DNA of 34,387 nucleotides from Acidiferrobacteraceae bacterium (GCA_003228915.1 QIGL01000101.1:1-34387); one strand, 5' to 3'; counted from the stretch's first letter, positions 15,761-25,480 are shown. The notes: generated by a model from the letters alone, not told the origin. Numbers and translations are program-made.

Positions 15761-16189
15761 TCATTCGTCCGCTTCAGCCATTTGGTACCATTTTTTTGCC
15801 TCGGCACTGTCTTTTTCAACACCAGTACCTTGTTCGTACATCATGCCCAGCGTCATTTGCGATCCTGCCAGCCCCTGGTTAGCGGCAAGGATTAACCATT
15901 TTAATGCCGTCTGTTCGTTTACCGCGACCCCCTCGCCATGCAGGTAAGCAAAACCCATTCCGTGCTGAGCAAGGGCATGATCCTGGTCAGCGGCCAGTTG
16001 CATCCATTCCAGCCCTTTTTCCTTGTTCTCAGCGGCACTTAACCCGTTCTGAAAAATGATTGCCAATCGGTACTGGGCTTCGGCATTGCCGGAGTCAGCC
16101 AATGGTGAAAGTAATTGTTGTGCCTTGGAAAAATCCTTGGCCTCAAAAGCGGCAATACCACTTGTCAAATCCATTGTTGTATCATTCAT
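15761..16189 (-). CDS. Sel1-like (TPR-type) repeat protein
   Basis: 142 aa made of helical pairs. Sel1 repeats are seen around residues 36-70 (AEAQYRLAIIFQNGL), 72-106 (ALAQHGMGFAYLHGEGVAVNE) and 108-140 (AGSQMTLGMMYEQGTGVEKD). Sel1 proteins are usually scaffolds for protein contacts. There is no signal peptide. It is upstream of the PhnD-like gene on the same strand with a 56-base gap, so the two may form one transcript. The partner is unknown. Confidence 0.85.
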   Translation of the reverse strand: MNDTTMDLTSGIAAFEAKDFSKAQQLLSPLADSGNAEAQYRLAIIFQNGLSAAENKEKGLEWMQLAADQDHALAQHGMGFAYLHGEGVAVNEQTALKWLILAANQGLAGSQMTLGMMYEQGTGVEKDSAEAKKWYQMAEADE

Positions 16190-16335
16190 AGGGAAATCTC
16201 GAATTTCGAATTAAATTTTTTCGTTGAAGGTGATTATTTTCGCACATATCGCGATGGGATTACAGAAAGAAACGATACTCCTAATATAAATAGAAATGTT
16301 ACTTCGGAACGGTAGATTCGGGTTTGTAGCCCTGG

Positions 16336-16355
16336 ATACCCGTTGCCACGGGTAT
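16336..16355. repeat. Short palindrome ATACCCGT-TGCC-ACGGGTAT
   Basis: Perfect 8-bp arms (16336-16343 and 16348-16355) around a 4-base loop. It has the same core CCCGT-NNCC-ACGGG as palindromes elsewhere in the window and is a member of a short REP-like family. Confidence 0.55.
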
Positions 16356-16398
16356 GACGTACGTCCTGTTTTAGTAAGCGTGTGTAGATATTTACGGC

Positions 16399-16605
16399 TG
16401 TTGGGCTTCATGCCTCAGCACCAACCTGCGACACAATCTTTTTTCATGCGGGGGATTCTAATAATGTTGTGCTTTTGTAGGTCGGGGTGAAGCATGAAGC
16501 CCAACAATGGAACGTATAATTATACTACTAATATATCGTATATTTTTGTAGGTTCGTGCTTCAGTAGCCAAGCTGCGACATGGCCTTTTTTCATGTCCAG
16601 CTTAA
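16399..16605. repeat. Inverted-repeat element TGTTGGGCTTCATGC plus a related direct copy
   Basis: TGTTGGGCTTCATGC starts an arm at 16399-16429 that is mirrored, with a few mismatches, at 16477-16506 (ends GCATGAAGCCCAACA). A second, diverged copy of the left part (GTGCTTCA..CTGCGACA..CCTTTTTTCATG) lies at about 16556-16595. The sequence is of the kind scattered between genes in many gammaproteobacteria. The gap 16190-16729 holds this repeat, the palindrome before it and no gene. Confidence 0.55.
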
Positions 16606-16729
16606 TTTGATTGCCATCAAGGAATCATAGATATTATATTTAGCTGATGGGGCAACAGTGGGTTAGATTAGAATTAAGCGGCGGAGTTAAATTCTTCGTC
16701 CGTTAATTGCCCGGGATCACAAAAGTGGC

Positions 16730-18022
16730 TCAGGCTTCCAGGGCAGTCGGTAAATATTTGTGTGGGTTGATGTGGTATTTTTCAGCCTCAACAACTGCGC
16801 CAATATCAAACAGTTTACCTTTTTCTGAACGATCTTTTGTTAAGTCAATGATTTTTGCAGCAATATAGGGTTTGTGGTCAGGTTTCAAGATCAGTCTTAT
16901 TTTAGGTTTCAGGCGTCGCTCGCGATTGATATTAGTGACGACGCCAATATCACCGGAGTTTAATTCCACGACACTGCCGATAGGATAAACACCAATGCAC
17001 TGGATAAACTGCTCTACCAGGTGGGGGTCAAAAGCCTGACCACGTAACTTATACATTTCACGTAACATTACGTGGGCTGGAATGCCTTTTCGGTAACAAC
17101 GATCGCTGGTAACGGCATCATAAAAATCTACAATACCGCCTATGAGTCCAAACTGGCCGATGGTGTCGGATTTGATGCCTGACTTGTAGCCAGTGCCATC
17201 ATAGCGTTCATGGTGACAACGAACGACTTCCATAGAGGGATCAGGGATACCGCCTGAGTTTTCAAGAATCTCAACGCCCAGGGGAACATGGTCTTCCATT
17301 ATATGCGCTTCTGCCTGGGTTAGCTCACCGGGCTTATTTAGAATTTCCAGCGGGGTTTTCATTTTGCCCACATCGTGCAGCAGGCCACCCGTACCTAAAA
17401 GTTCAAGGTGGGCTTTATCCATTCCCAGGTGACGTCCAAACACCATTGCCAGGATAGAAACACGCATACTGTGCTCAGCAGTGTACTGATCGTGGTTCTT
17501 CAATTGGGTATAGCAAGTAAGGGCATCGGGGTTGCGAATAACGCTTTCAGCCATTTCGGTCACGACTTGCCTGACGCCGCCAATATTGATGCTGCGACCC
17601 AGGCGGGCATCGTCCATAATTTCAGATATCAGGCCTTTGGCAAATTTAAATGTTTTGGAAACGCGGCCGACTTCTTCATCCAGTGTGGTGATGTCCTGGT
17701 AAGCCTGATCTTGTTTCGGGGCAACTGACTTCTTGAGGATTTCGAATTCAATTTTTTTGTCCCGTATCGGACGAACCCCTTCTTTAATCGTGCTTTCAGG
17801 AGTCTGAGCCTGAGCCTGAGCCTGGGCATGGGCATTGGTCAGTGAGCCGGGTCTTGATTGGTCGGCATCAATAAAGACAAATTTACAGTAACGACCCAGT
17901 TCCTCTATGTCGGAATCGTCCATGATCTCGAAACCCTGGAACAGGAAGGGTGTTTCCAGCCAGGGACGATCCAGTTCGGATACGTACATGCCAACGGTCA
18001 GATCTTGTATATTTATGCGCAT
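16730..18022 (-). CDS. HD-GYP domain protein with N-terminal DUF3391 (probable c-di-GMP phosphodiesterase)
   Basis: 430 aa. DUF3391 occupies residues 1-100 (MRINIQDLTVGMYVSELDRPW is its signature opening). An Ala-Gln-rich linker follows at 64-74, and the HD-GYP domain lies around 170-370. Key residues are HDVGK at 216-220 and HHERYDGTG at 270-278. The proline of GYP is replaced: it reads GYK at 278-280. The HD dyad and the other metal-binding histidines are in place, so hydrolysis of cyclic di-GMP is likely, though the GYP change may alter partner or substrate contacts. It is cytoplasmic. A ribosome site (AAAAGAG) precedes ATG 18022. Confidence 0.9.
   Translation of the reverse strand: MRINIQDLTVGMYVSELDRPWLETPFLFQGFEIMDDSDIEELGRYCKFVFIDADQSRPGSLTNAHAQAQAQAQTPESTIKEGVRPIRDKKIEFEILKKSVAPKQDQAYQDITTLDEEVGRVSKTFKFAKGLISEIMDDARLGRSINIGGVRQVVTEMAESVIRNPDALTCYTQLKNHDQYTAEHSMRVSILAMVFGRHLGMDKAHLELLGTGGLLHDVGKMKTPLEILNKPGELTQAEAHIMEDHVPLGVEILENSGGIPDPSMEVVRCHHERYDGTGYKSGIKSDTIGQFGLIGGIVDFYDAVTSDRCYRKGIPAHVMLREMYKLRGQAFDPHLVEQFIQCIGVYPIGSVVELNSGDIGVVTNINRERRLKPKIRLILKPDHKPYIAAKIIDLTKDRSEKGKLFDIGAVVEAEKYHINPHKYLPTALEA
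17804..17833. repeat. Hexanucleotide repeat (CTGAGC)n inside the HD-GYP gene
   Basis: Three exact CTGAGC units (17804-17821) and two variant units (CTGGGC, ATGGGC) encode the Ala-Gln/Ala-His linker on the minus strand. The unit is six bases, so copy changes keep the frame and would only change linker length. Confidence 0.7.
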
Positions 18023-18355
18023 AGTGGTGCTCTTTTAAATTCAGTCCATGATTTCACTATTATTCCATGCAATAAATACACCATCATCTGGCTGAAGAGT
18101 ATATATTGTTGTAAAAATAGGTATTAATTAATTATATTATTATAAACAAAGAGTTACCACCCTATGAACAAGCTCGATTGTAACGGTATTTGCTAATATT
18201 CTAATAAAAAATAGACGCTGAACGGCAACAAAGCACCATACTGCCAAAATTTGGACCTTAATTCACTTAATCTTTGGCTGTTTTTTAGGGTCTTGTATCA
18301 TAGTCACATCCGGGCTAGCTTACAGCGAGCGATTAACAGGACAACCAAACCATTC

Positions 18356-19399
18356 ATGCAAAATTCATATCAACTGGTAAAAACCCATCTTCAGGAGAAG
18401 CTTGATAACGAGGTCGTACGTTGTCATTTATGCCACTGGCGCTGCAAGCTGGTTCATGGTCAGCGAGGGTTTTGCCAGGCCCATGTCAATCGTCACGGGA
18501 CATTATATAACCTGTCCTATGGCATTTTGTCAGCAATCGATGTCGGGCCGATAGAAGACAAACCCGTCAAACATTTTCGTCCCGGTAGCCAGATACTTTC
18601 TGTTGGTAGTTATGGTTGTAATTTTCGCTGTGGTGGTTGCCATAACCTGGAAATCTCCTGGGGCGTGGAGGCGCTTGACGAACTGGCCAAGGGCGAATCC
18701 AGGTCGGCCTATGCCAGCCCTGAAGATTTGATTAAAAGTGCGTTGCGTTTGAATGTGGATGGCATTGCTTTTACCTACTCCGAACCCGCTGTCTGGCTGG
18801 AGTACGTGATCGAGGTATCGCGCCTGGCCCGGGAAGCGGGCCTGTTTACGGTTTATGTTTCCAACAGTTTTGTAACGAAAGAAGCGCTCGAGCTAATGGC
18901 GCCCTGGATTGATGTTTTATGTTCTGATATTAAAAGTTTTGACGATAAGTTTTATAAAGACATTTGTTCCGTTGCCAGCGTAGACCAGGTGCTGACTTCA
19001 ATAAAAACTGCCCACCAATTAGGCATCCACGTCGAGACCCGCACCAATATTATCCCCGGTAAAAATAATAACCCGGAAACCTATCGCGCTATTGCCAGCT
19101 GGATTAAGCAGAATTTAGGCATAGATAGTCCGTGGCACATTACACGTTTTTTCCCCGCATATAAGCTGGCGCATATACCGCCAACTTCATTATCGGACCT
19201 GACCCAGGCAATTGAGGTGGCCAGAGAGGTAGGGCTTAAGAATGTGTATGTTTATGGTGACAAGGGTTGTGACTGTGCAGAAGAAAATTTACCCGTGTCC
19301 AGCTACCTGTCCGCCGACGAAAATACAATTAATGAAATTAAAAAATGTGCTGCATCCTGTTGCGGTGATGAGGGCGTGTTGTTAAAAAAATATGAATAA
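18356..19399 (+). CDS. amrS: AmrS-like radical SAM enzyme (AmmeMemoRadiSam family)
   Basis: About 347 aa. The radical SAM cluster motif CxxxCxxC is seen as CNFRCGGC. Before it is the family's Cys-rich N terminus (VRCHLCHWRCKLVHGQRGFCQ), and after it the barrel with FTYSEPAVWLEYVIEV and ETRTNIIPGKNNNPE. This is the layout of AmrS of the AmmeMemoRadiSam system and of related pyruvate-formate-lyase-activase-like enzymes. The AMMECR1 and Memo partners are not within the window. It also has extra C-terminal cysteines (GCDCAEENLP, CAASCCGDE). The frame extends to a TTG at 18251, but ATG 18356 gives the normal family start. The reaction is not established. Confidence 0.8.
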   Translation: MQNSYQLVKTHLQEKLDNEVVRCHLCHWRCKLVHGQRGFCQAHVNRHGTLYNLSYGILSAIDVGPIEDKPVKHFRPGSQILSVGSYGCNFRCGGCHNLEISWGVEALDELAKGESRSAYASPEDLIKSALRLNVDGIAFTYSEPAVWLEYVIEVSRLAREAGLFTVYVSNSFVTKEALELMAPWIDVLCSDIKSFDDKFYKDICSVASVDQVLTSIKTAHQLGIHVETRTNIIPGKNNNPETYRAIASWIKQNLGIDSPWHITRFFPAYKLAHIPPTSLSDLTQAIEVAREVGLKNVYVYGDKGCDCAEENLPVSSYLSADENTINEIKKCAASCCGDEGVLLKKYE

Positions 19400-19435
19400 G
19401 TTTTTTTAGACCAGGCTCAATCCAGGAAAGATCAA

Positions 19436-20833
19436 TTATTTTTGCAAATAATTCCATGCGTCGAGGGCGGCAATTTTATAGGCGCCTGCCAATGTTGGGT
19501 AGTTGAATATATTATTCAAAAAATAATCCAGCTTACCCTCCAGTTTGATGACAGACTGACCAATATGGATGAGCTCGGTGGCGTTATAGCCCATAATATG
19601 AACACCAAGCAGCTGTCGGTCGGTTGCGCTAACCAAAATTTTAAGCATCCCTGATTGCAGTCCGAGTATTTGTCCCCGAGCAGTTTCCTGGAAGCGGGCC
19701 TTGCCCGTGACGTAAGAAATGTTTTCTTTCTGTAATTCAGTTTCCGTTTTACCGATCATGCTTATTTCCGGAACTGAAAAAATACCATAAGGGATGTTTA
19801 CCATGTCACAGTCTTTTTCATAACCAAACGCGTTTAGTGCAACTGTCCTGCCTTGCTCCATTGACGTAGAGGCCAGGCTCGGGAAGCCAATGACATCACC
19901 GGCAGCAAAAATATGTGGCACGTCCGTCTGGTAATTTTCGTTTACTTTTATCAGGTGACGCTTGTTGGCATTAAGGCCGGCATTCTCAAGTTTGAGCGAA
20001 GAGGTGCAACCGGTTCGACCGGCCGTAAAAATGAGGACTTCACTTTCATATTTTTCACCATTTTCCAGGGTGGTGATAACTGTTCCAGTATTTGTTTTCA
20101 GGATTGATTGAATTTTTATCCCTGAATAAAAGTTCATACCATGATCTTTTTGATGTTTCAGGAATTCCGTAAGAATTTCCCTGTCAACAAATGGCAGAAT
20201 GTTAGCGCTTTCATTGATAAGTGTTACCTCAATCTCAAGGGCATTGAGCATGGTTGCGTACTCAACACCAATGACACCTGCCCCGATAATAGTGACAGAT
20301 TCTGGAAGCCCCGTGGCATTTAACAAGCCATCTGCATCGGTAATAGAAGTATCATCAAAATCAATATTGTCGGGACGACGAGGCCGGGTACCCGTGGCGA
20401 TCAGGAAATAATCGGCTGATAAGCTTAGTGAGCTACCGTCCTCTTTGTCTATTTTAATAGTGTGCGGATCAACAAATGATGCGGTTCCGTGTATTACTTC
20501 AATACTATTTCTTGCTAATTGCTTGCGAATCGTTTCCAGCTCATGCTGTATAGTTATATCCAGTCTTTGCCTTAAATCTTTAACAGTAATCTCTGACTTG
20601 AGGCGGTAATCATTACCATAAAAACCACGCTGACCCCAACCGGTCAGGTATAGAATGGCTTCACGCAATGTTTTGCTGGGGATAGTGCCCGTGTGCAGGG
20701 CAACACCACCGATAACATTATTTCTTTCTATAATCACTGCGCGCTTTCCGAGCTTGGCGGCCTGGATGGCTGCCCGTTGTCCGGCCGGGCCGCTGCCAAT
20801 GACTATTAGATCAAATTTTTGTTGTTGTTTCAT
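19436..20833 (-). CDS. sthA: Soluble pyridine nucleotide transhydrogenase (Si-specific)
   Basis: About 465 aa, a flavoprotein of the disulfide-reductase superfamily. The FAD-binding GSGPAGQRAAIQAAKLGK is near residue 15. The segment that holds the redox disulfide in relatives is GGVALHTGTIPSKTLR, without the two cysteines. That loss is the signature of SthA, as opposed to lipoamide or glutathione reductase. The NAD(P)-binding IGAGVIGVEYATML and the AAGDVIGFPSLAS FAD motif follow. It moves hydride between NADPH and NAD in the cytoplasm. ATG 20833 is preferred over the TTG six bases upstream. It lies 36 bases from the convergent AmrS gene and is downstream of the unknown helical protein on the same strand. 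Confidence 0.93.
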   Translation of the reverse strand: MKQQQKFDLIVIGSGPAGQRAAIQAAKLGKRAVIIERNNVIGGVALHTGTIPSKTLREAILYLTGWGQRGFYGNDYRLKSEITVKDLRQRLDITIQHELETIRKQLARNSIEVIHGTASFVDPHTIKIDKEDGSSLSLSADYFLIATGTRPRRPDNIDFDDTSITDADGLLNATGLPESVTIIGAGVIGVEYATMLNALEIEVTLINESANILPFVDREILTEFLKHQKDHGMNFYSGIKIQSILKTNTGTVITTLENGEKYESEVLIFTAGRTGCTSSLKLENAGLNANKRHLIKVNENYQTDVPHIFAAGDVIGFPSLASTSMEQGRTVALNAFGYEKDCDMVNIPYGIFSVPEISMIGKTETELQKENISYVTGKARFQETARGQILGLQSGMLKILVSATDRQLLGVHIMGYNATELIHIGQSVIKLEGKLDYFLNNIFNYPTLAGAYKIAALDAWNYLQK

Positions 20834-20869
20834 TTGCAATGGTTGTTAGGTTGGAATTGGAGAAAATTA

Positions 20870-22063
20870 TCAGAGCTGGGCTTCGGCATTAATTTTACTG
20901 TTAATCAACCCGTGTTGAATATCAAGCCAGGGACAGTCAGTGGTATCAATTAGTTTTGACAGTGCAATTGTAAAATTTTTATAGCTTAATTTTTCCATTT
21001 GATTTAATTGCAATGATGCTATTTGTAAAAAATCTATTAGCGATTCAAGCCTGCGTGATTTCAGCACGACATCACGAATATGATTATAATCAGATTTTGT
21101 CTGAAAATATGCATCGGAGTCACCGACAATTGATGCCAGTGAATTATTGAGCTTGTATAAATCATCAAGGAATATATTGTGTGAGTGCTGGAATAGCCTG
21201 AACACTTGCAGTAAATTTTCTTTTCTCTCGGCAATAAATGGAAATTCCTCTACAGCGTGTGTGTACCTGGCGTGCAGGTCCTCGTAGGGCGCTTTATTAT
21301 AATTAACCAGACCTTCAGACCGCTCCCTTAACGATGGGTGAGTGACCATCTCGCACATCATTTTGATATCATTCAGGCAGTCATTAACCCGTTGCGTGTG
21401 GTGTTTTAATGACTGGCTTGCAGACTGGTAGCGGGCGTCAATTTTAGCAAAATCAAGTTCATCAATGACCAGCTCACTTGCATGCGCCTGCTGAGTTGGA
21501 ATCATGCCTAATTGTTCCGACAATTTTTCCTTGATTAATTGACGTTTCTTTAATGCCCCGTGGAATTGGTTGGCGTACCGTGATTCAGTTTCCCTGGCTT
21601 GTACATACAGAATGAGTTCTGCCTGGAAGCCTCTTATTTTTTGTTTGAAATCCCTGGAAAATGAAAACAGGTCGCCCAGGAATCCGGCGTGTACATTTGC
21701 CGGCGGGTTGTTATCCAGTAAGGCCTGTTTCGCATTATTAATTTTCTGCTCAATGTTATTGATGCTCGTATCAACTTCACTGAGGTTATTGTCAATTTTT
21801 ATATAGGTCAGGTTCAGGCTGCGGTTAACCTGCAAGATATCTGATAAATGTTTCAGGGCCTCGTGAATGTGCATGGTGTGTTTTGTTAAAGCCTTAAAAT
21901 CAGCTCTTGCTTTAGCTAGCTGTTTGGCTCCCAGCAGACGTTCATCCTCAATAAATAATATTGCTGTTAACAGGATAAGCGACTCGCAACGGCTGGCCTC
22001 TGTATCAACCGGATTGCCGGTGATTTTGAGGTCACGCTGTTTAGGCGGGTTTGTATTTTTCAT
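20870..22063 (-). CDS. Uncharacterised helical protein (397 aa)
   Basis: A soluble, almost wholly helical protein. It has likely coiled coils around residues 55-125 (INNIEQKINNAKQALLDNN) and 155-240, no signal peptide, and one moderately hydrophobic stretch (SLILLTAILFI, 28-38) that is probably a buried helix. I recognise no family. The length, the good start (ATG 22063) and the lack of overlap with other frames support it as real. It lies 30 bases upstream of sthA, on the same strand, so the two could share a transcript. Confidence 0.72.
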   Translation of the reverse strand: MKNTNPPKQRDLKITGNPVDTEASRCESLILLTAILFIEDERLLGAKQLAKARADFKALTKHTMHIHEALKHLSDILQVNRSLNLTYIKIDNNLSEVDTSINNIEQKINNAKQALLDNNPPANVHAGFLGDLFSFSRDFKQKIRGFQAELILYVQARETESRYANQFHGALKKRQLIKEKLSEQLGMIPTQQAHASELVIDELDFAKIDARYQSASQSLKHHTQRVNDCLNDIKMMCEMVTHPSLRERSEGLVNYNKAPYEDLHARYTHAVEEFPFIAERKENLLQVFRLFQHSHNIFLDDLYKLNNSLASIVGDSDAYFQTKSDYNHIRDVVLKSRRLESLIDFLQIASLQLNQMEKLSYKNFTIALSKLIDTTDCPWLDIQHGLINSKINAEAQL

Positions 22064-22678
22064 GAATAATTATAGTACTCGGGTTTACTGGGAAACAATA
22101 TCAGAGACGAATTCGTCCGTACCGCCACCATTATTGTCTCTCATAAACTAATCCCGCCCTGATCTAAACCTGGATTTTAGCGAAAAAACAAAGTGCTGGT
22201 TATATAATGGCAGGACCTGGCAAGTAATGCCTGCTGTGGTTACCCCTGGGATGTTTGCTCGGCAAGCAATTCTGGTAATGTAATCGGTAGATTTTGGTAA
22301 AGTTATCAAAAGGTTATCATACTTTCCAGGCTACAAACCTATTTTTAGTAAGTTATAACTTATTGAATATAAATAAGACTTTATTTGGATTGCCAGATAA
22401 ATCTTTTGAAGAATTTAGCAACTGAGAGCCAGTTCACATAATAACTCATCAAATTGAACTAAAATTGTAAGTTAGGTGTAAGCCAGTTTTGTTAGCATGT
22501 CACGCATAGAGGCGGGATTCTAAGGCGCTAAATATGGGTAATTTATAGAAATTTACGGTGAGAGTGCAATTTATTAAATTTTTTTAGGGTAAACACGTTG
22601 CTTAATGGGCTGTTTGCCATATATTTAATTAGTATATAGAACAGAATTTGGCTCAGGATATTTTAACAGGAGCCTCCG
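22064..22678. other. Long intergenic region between divergent genes
   Basis: It holds no gene I can support. A 19-codon frame (22085-22144, minus) precedes the helical protein and may be a leader or chance. A 14-base AT-rich palindrome TAAGTTATAACTTA lies at 22349-22362, and nearby GTTATCA-type repeats (22297-22319) could be regulator sites for the lipoprotein gene downstream. No clean -35/-10 pair stands out. Confidence 0.4.
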
Positions 22679-25453
22679 GTGGCAATAATTAAGGCAGTAC
22701 TCAGGGGTATTAACAGTATGACAACAGATAACAGCAGCAATATAGCAATAGTAAAGCGAATGGCTATAGGATTGGCACTATTCACATTAGCGGCGGGTTG
22801 TTCACCTAACCCAGAAGGCGATGGCAGTGTCAGTGGTGGTGTATCTGGCCTGGAAATGGCCACAACCATGAGCGTTGTAACGCCTGTCAGTGATCCCCCA
22901 TCCGGGGCTGCAAACCTGGTTGGTTTAAGTAGCGCCCAACAAAATTTATCAATTATTAAGCCTTACCTGGTAAATGAAAATTTCCCCGTGGGATCCGACT
23001 ACGCAAGTGACAATACCAGCGTCTATGCCTGGAATGACTCCATGGAGCAAATGGTGGTCGTAAACTTTGTGTTGTGTTTACTGGACGATGCCAATGTGAG
23101 CGGCATGGTGAATCAAGGCCCCTATGTGGCCCTGATAAATTTTACAAGTTGCGCAGATGAAGCATTTGGGGATTCCAATGACCAGGAACAATTAGTTAAG
23201 GTTGTGGTTACCTCGGTTCGCGCCTTTGATAGTAGCCCCCAGTTTGTTCGTATCTGGTTGCCACTGGCGGGTAATGATCCACAGGCAACTGCGGATGGCG
23301 TTATAGGCGGGGCGCTCCTGCAACTGGTCATAAATGAGGCGCCCAGCGCTACCGCACCTTTTGGTCGTTTTAATCTTAGCTTTGCACTTGAAGCGGATGA
23401 CCCAACTGGAAATTTTTCTATCCCGGATAATTTAGGCACAATCAAAACCATCAGTCGTGGTGATGGCAAAAGTCAATTTAATTTTGTATTTGAGCTGGGG
23501 GATCGCCTGGTACTAACAGATGATTATCAGATTCAGTTGGCCAGTGCACTGCTTGACGATGCAGCAGGCACCTCAGGTGTAGCTAAAACATTCGACCGCT
23601 CTATTAGTAATGGTACCGTATTTGATAGCGGTGGCGTTGGCTCGCCAGGGCTAGTGATTAATCAGCAAAGCAATGAAGTTGCCTATGATGCAAGCTTGTT
23701 TTACAGAAACAAGATTGGCTTTGATACTGGCGCAGGATCAAGCACATCAGATCAAGAGTGTTTTGACCGGGCCAATCCATATTTTGATGCCAATGATTAT
23801 AATCTCTACCATGAAACCGCCGGCACATTTAATGGTAAATTAGTTAAAGCCGGTCAGCGAGTTGACCTGACAACCAATCTTTATTTTGATTATGTTCAGG
23901 CGGGTACCGGTGCGCAGTTTTATGGCGATCTAAGTAATAGCAGTTTCTGGTGGAATGGTGATTTGGATGGCGATGGCAATATTGATCTAATTCCAGATCC
24001 TTCCACAGTACAGGTGACAGACTGGGATACCAATGTCACTAGCGATTATGTCATTCATAGCTCCGAAGGAAAACTAGACCGCCGTACCGGAAAAGTCGTA
24101 TTGGTTTCAAACCTTGCTGGCCAAAAAATGACTTATGGGGGCCCTTACAGCGGCACGCCCAGTGCGATTGGCGGCGGCATTACCTGGGATGGTTTGGGTC
24201 GCTATCCTGCCAACTTTGGCTTTGAGCAGTGGGAAGTTGAGATAGATGGCGGCAATAATTTTGTGATCACTGGCGGCAAAGTTTATAACACCGTTACCTA
24301 TCAGGAAGATATTACACCAGTCACATCAGCGAACATAAATCAGCCTGTTAATAATGATGTCATCGATGCACCCGGTGTGATTAGTGGCCAGCCCCTGCAA
24401 ATAAGTGCACCCTCAATTGGCAGCCTGACTTATAAAGAAATCGGAGCCGTCGTCGCCCTTCGTCGCGCCTCTTATGTCGTTTACCGTCCAGTTGCGCCTT
24501 ATGAACCAGGACTAAATAGTACCGTGTTATATTGTTATAGCCGTTGCCCAATAGGCGGCATTGCAGCACCGCAAGATACGCTTCCAGCCGGCGCTAATTA
24601 CTGGAGGTACCCGGCATTTTCAGCGCCCGTTCCCGGTGGTACCAATCTTGATGCCACTTTTAATTTGGCCGCAAATCAGGGTGGCGCCCGAACCTATACG
24701 GTACAAGTAAATGCAGCCGGCACTAAATATCAGCTTACAGATAATACCAATGGCTTAACGGTGGCCACCACTGATAGCACCAATGTCACATACAGTTCGA
24801 TTTATAGTGACCAGATGATCCTGATGCCATTGCTAGATGTATATCACCCCGTAGAAAATAATATCGCGCCTTATAACAGTCCCTATGATGTGAATAACCT
24901 GACTGCTGGCCAAAGCAGTTATCAATGGGCAACGGGTACGGATAACTGGAATTTGGCTCATACGGCAACAGTAGGTACTGCAGTGGGCCCAGTTGTAAGA
25001 TTTGATGAGCCATTAAAATTTAATCATACCAACATTTTGGCCGAAGACCGCAACGTGCTTCTTGGCGATGCAACCGTTAACTCCTATGATGGCCAGATAC
25101 TTAATTTAACTTATGATAACTGGTTGAGTGGGCTGCCCTGGCATTATTTGCCTAATATGGATACGCAGGTTTCGGTGAGCTCAGTCAATTTTGTTAATGG
25201 TGTGCAGTTGATAGACACCAATGGCAATAATTTTGTGGCCAAAACCCGCCGATTGCAGGAAGTGTTATTACCCATTGTTGACGCTATGGGGGTTTCGGAT
25301 TTAACAAGCTGCCAGGGCGCCCTGGATCTCACCGTGATTGATACCTTAACTTTACCCGGGACAGATGATCTGGAACCAATGCTATTTAATTTTTCGGATA
25401 TGCCCATAGGCATTGATGGACCACCAGCGGTAGTTGAGGGCAATATTCTGTAA
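22679..25453 (+). CDS. Large outer-membrane-type lipoprotein of unknown function (924 aa)
   Basis: A Shine-Dalgarno AGGAG (22669-22673) precedes GTG 22679 at a good distance; ATG 22718 is a second possible start. A lipoprotein signal follows (IVKRMAIGLALFTLAAGC, lipid Cys at residue 41). Ser at +2 favours the outer membrane. The mature part is rich in Asn, Asp, Gly and Thr with many predicted strands. One Ca-binding-like loop, DLDGDGNIDL, lies near residues 427-436. Eight or more further cysteines are spread out, including CYSRC, but there is no CxxCH heme motif. I recognise no named domain. It is alone between a long upstream gap and its own terminator, so probably monocistronic. A diverged remnant of a related leader lies just downstream (25586-25675). 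Confidence 0.8.
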   Translation: MAIIKAVLRGINSMTTDNSSNIAIVKRMAIGLALFTLAAGCSPNPEGDGSVSGGVSGLEMATTMSVVTPVSDPPSGAANLVGLSSAQQNLSIIKPYLVNENFPVGSDYASDNTSVYAWNDSMEQMVVVNFVLCLLDDANVSGMVNQGPYVALINFTSCADEAFGDSNDQEQLVKVVVTSVRAFDSSPQFVRIWLPLAGNDPQATADGVIGGALLQLVINEAPSATAPFGRFNLSFALEADDPTGNFSIPDNLGTIKTISRGDGKSQFNFVFELGDRLVLTDDYQIQLASALLDDAAGTSGVAKTFDRSISNGTVFDSGGVGSPGLVINQQSNEVAYDASLFYRNKIGFDTGAGSSTSDQECFDRANPYFDANDYNLYHETAGTFNGKLVKAGQRVDLTTNLYFDYVQAGTGAQFYGDLSNSSFWWNGDLDGDGNIDLIPDPSTVQVTDWDTNVTSDYVIHSSEGKLDRRTGKVVLVSNLAGQKMTYGGPYSGTPSAIGGGITWDGLGRYPANFGFEQWEVEIDGGNNFVITGGKVYNTVTYQEDITPVTSANINQPVNNDVIDAPGVISGQPLQISAPSIGSLTYKEIGAVVALRRASYVVYRPVAPYEPGLNSTVLYCYSRCPIGGIAAPQDTLPAGANYWRYPAFSAPVPGGTNLDATFNLAANQGGARTYTVQVNAAGTKYQLTDNTNGLTVATTDSTNVTYSSIYSDQMILMPLLDVYHPVENNIAPYNSPYDVNNLTAGQSSYQWATGTDNWNLAHTATVGTAVGPVVRFDEPLKFNHTNILAEDRNVLLGDATVNSYDGQILNLTYDNWLSGLPWHYLPNMDTQVSVSSVNFVNGVQLIDTNGNNFVAKTRRLQEVLLPIVDAMGVSDLTSCQGALDLTVIDTLTLPGTDDLEPMLFNFSDMPIGIDGPPAVVEGNIL

Positions 25454-25480
25454 CCCTGGCAAATGACAACCTAAATAAAA

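Noticed and set aside
22085-22144. 19-codon minus-strand frame (MRDNNGGGTDEF..) upstream of the 397-aa gene
   Set aside because: Very short and with an uncertain ribosome site; kept only as a possible leader.
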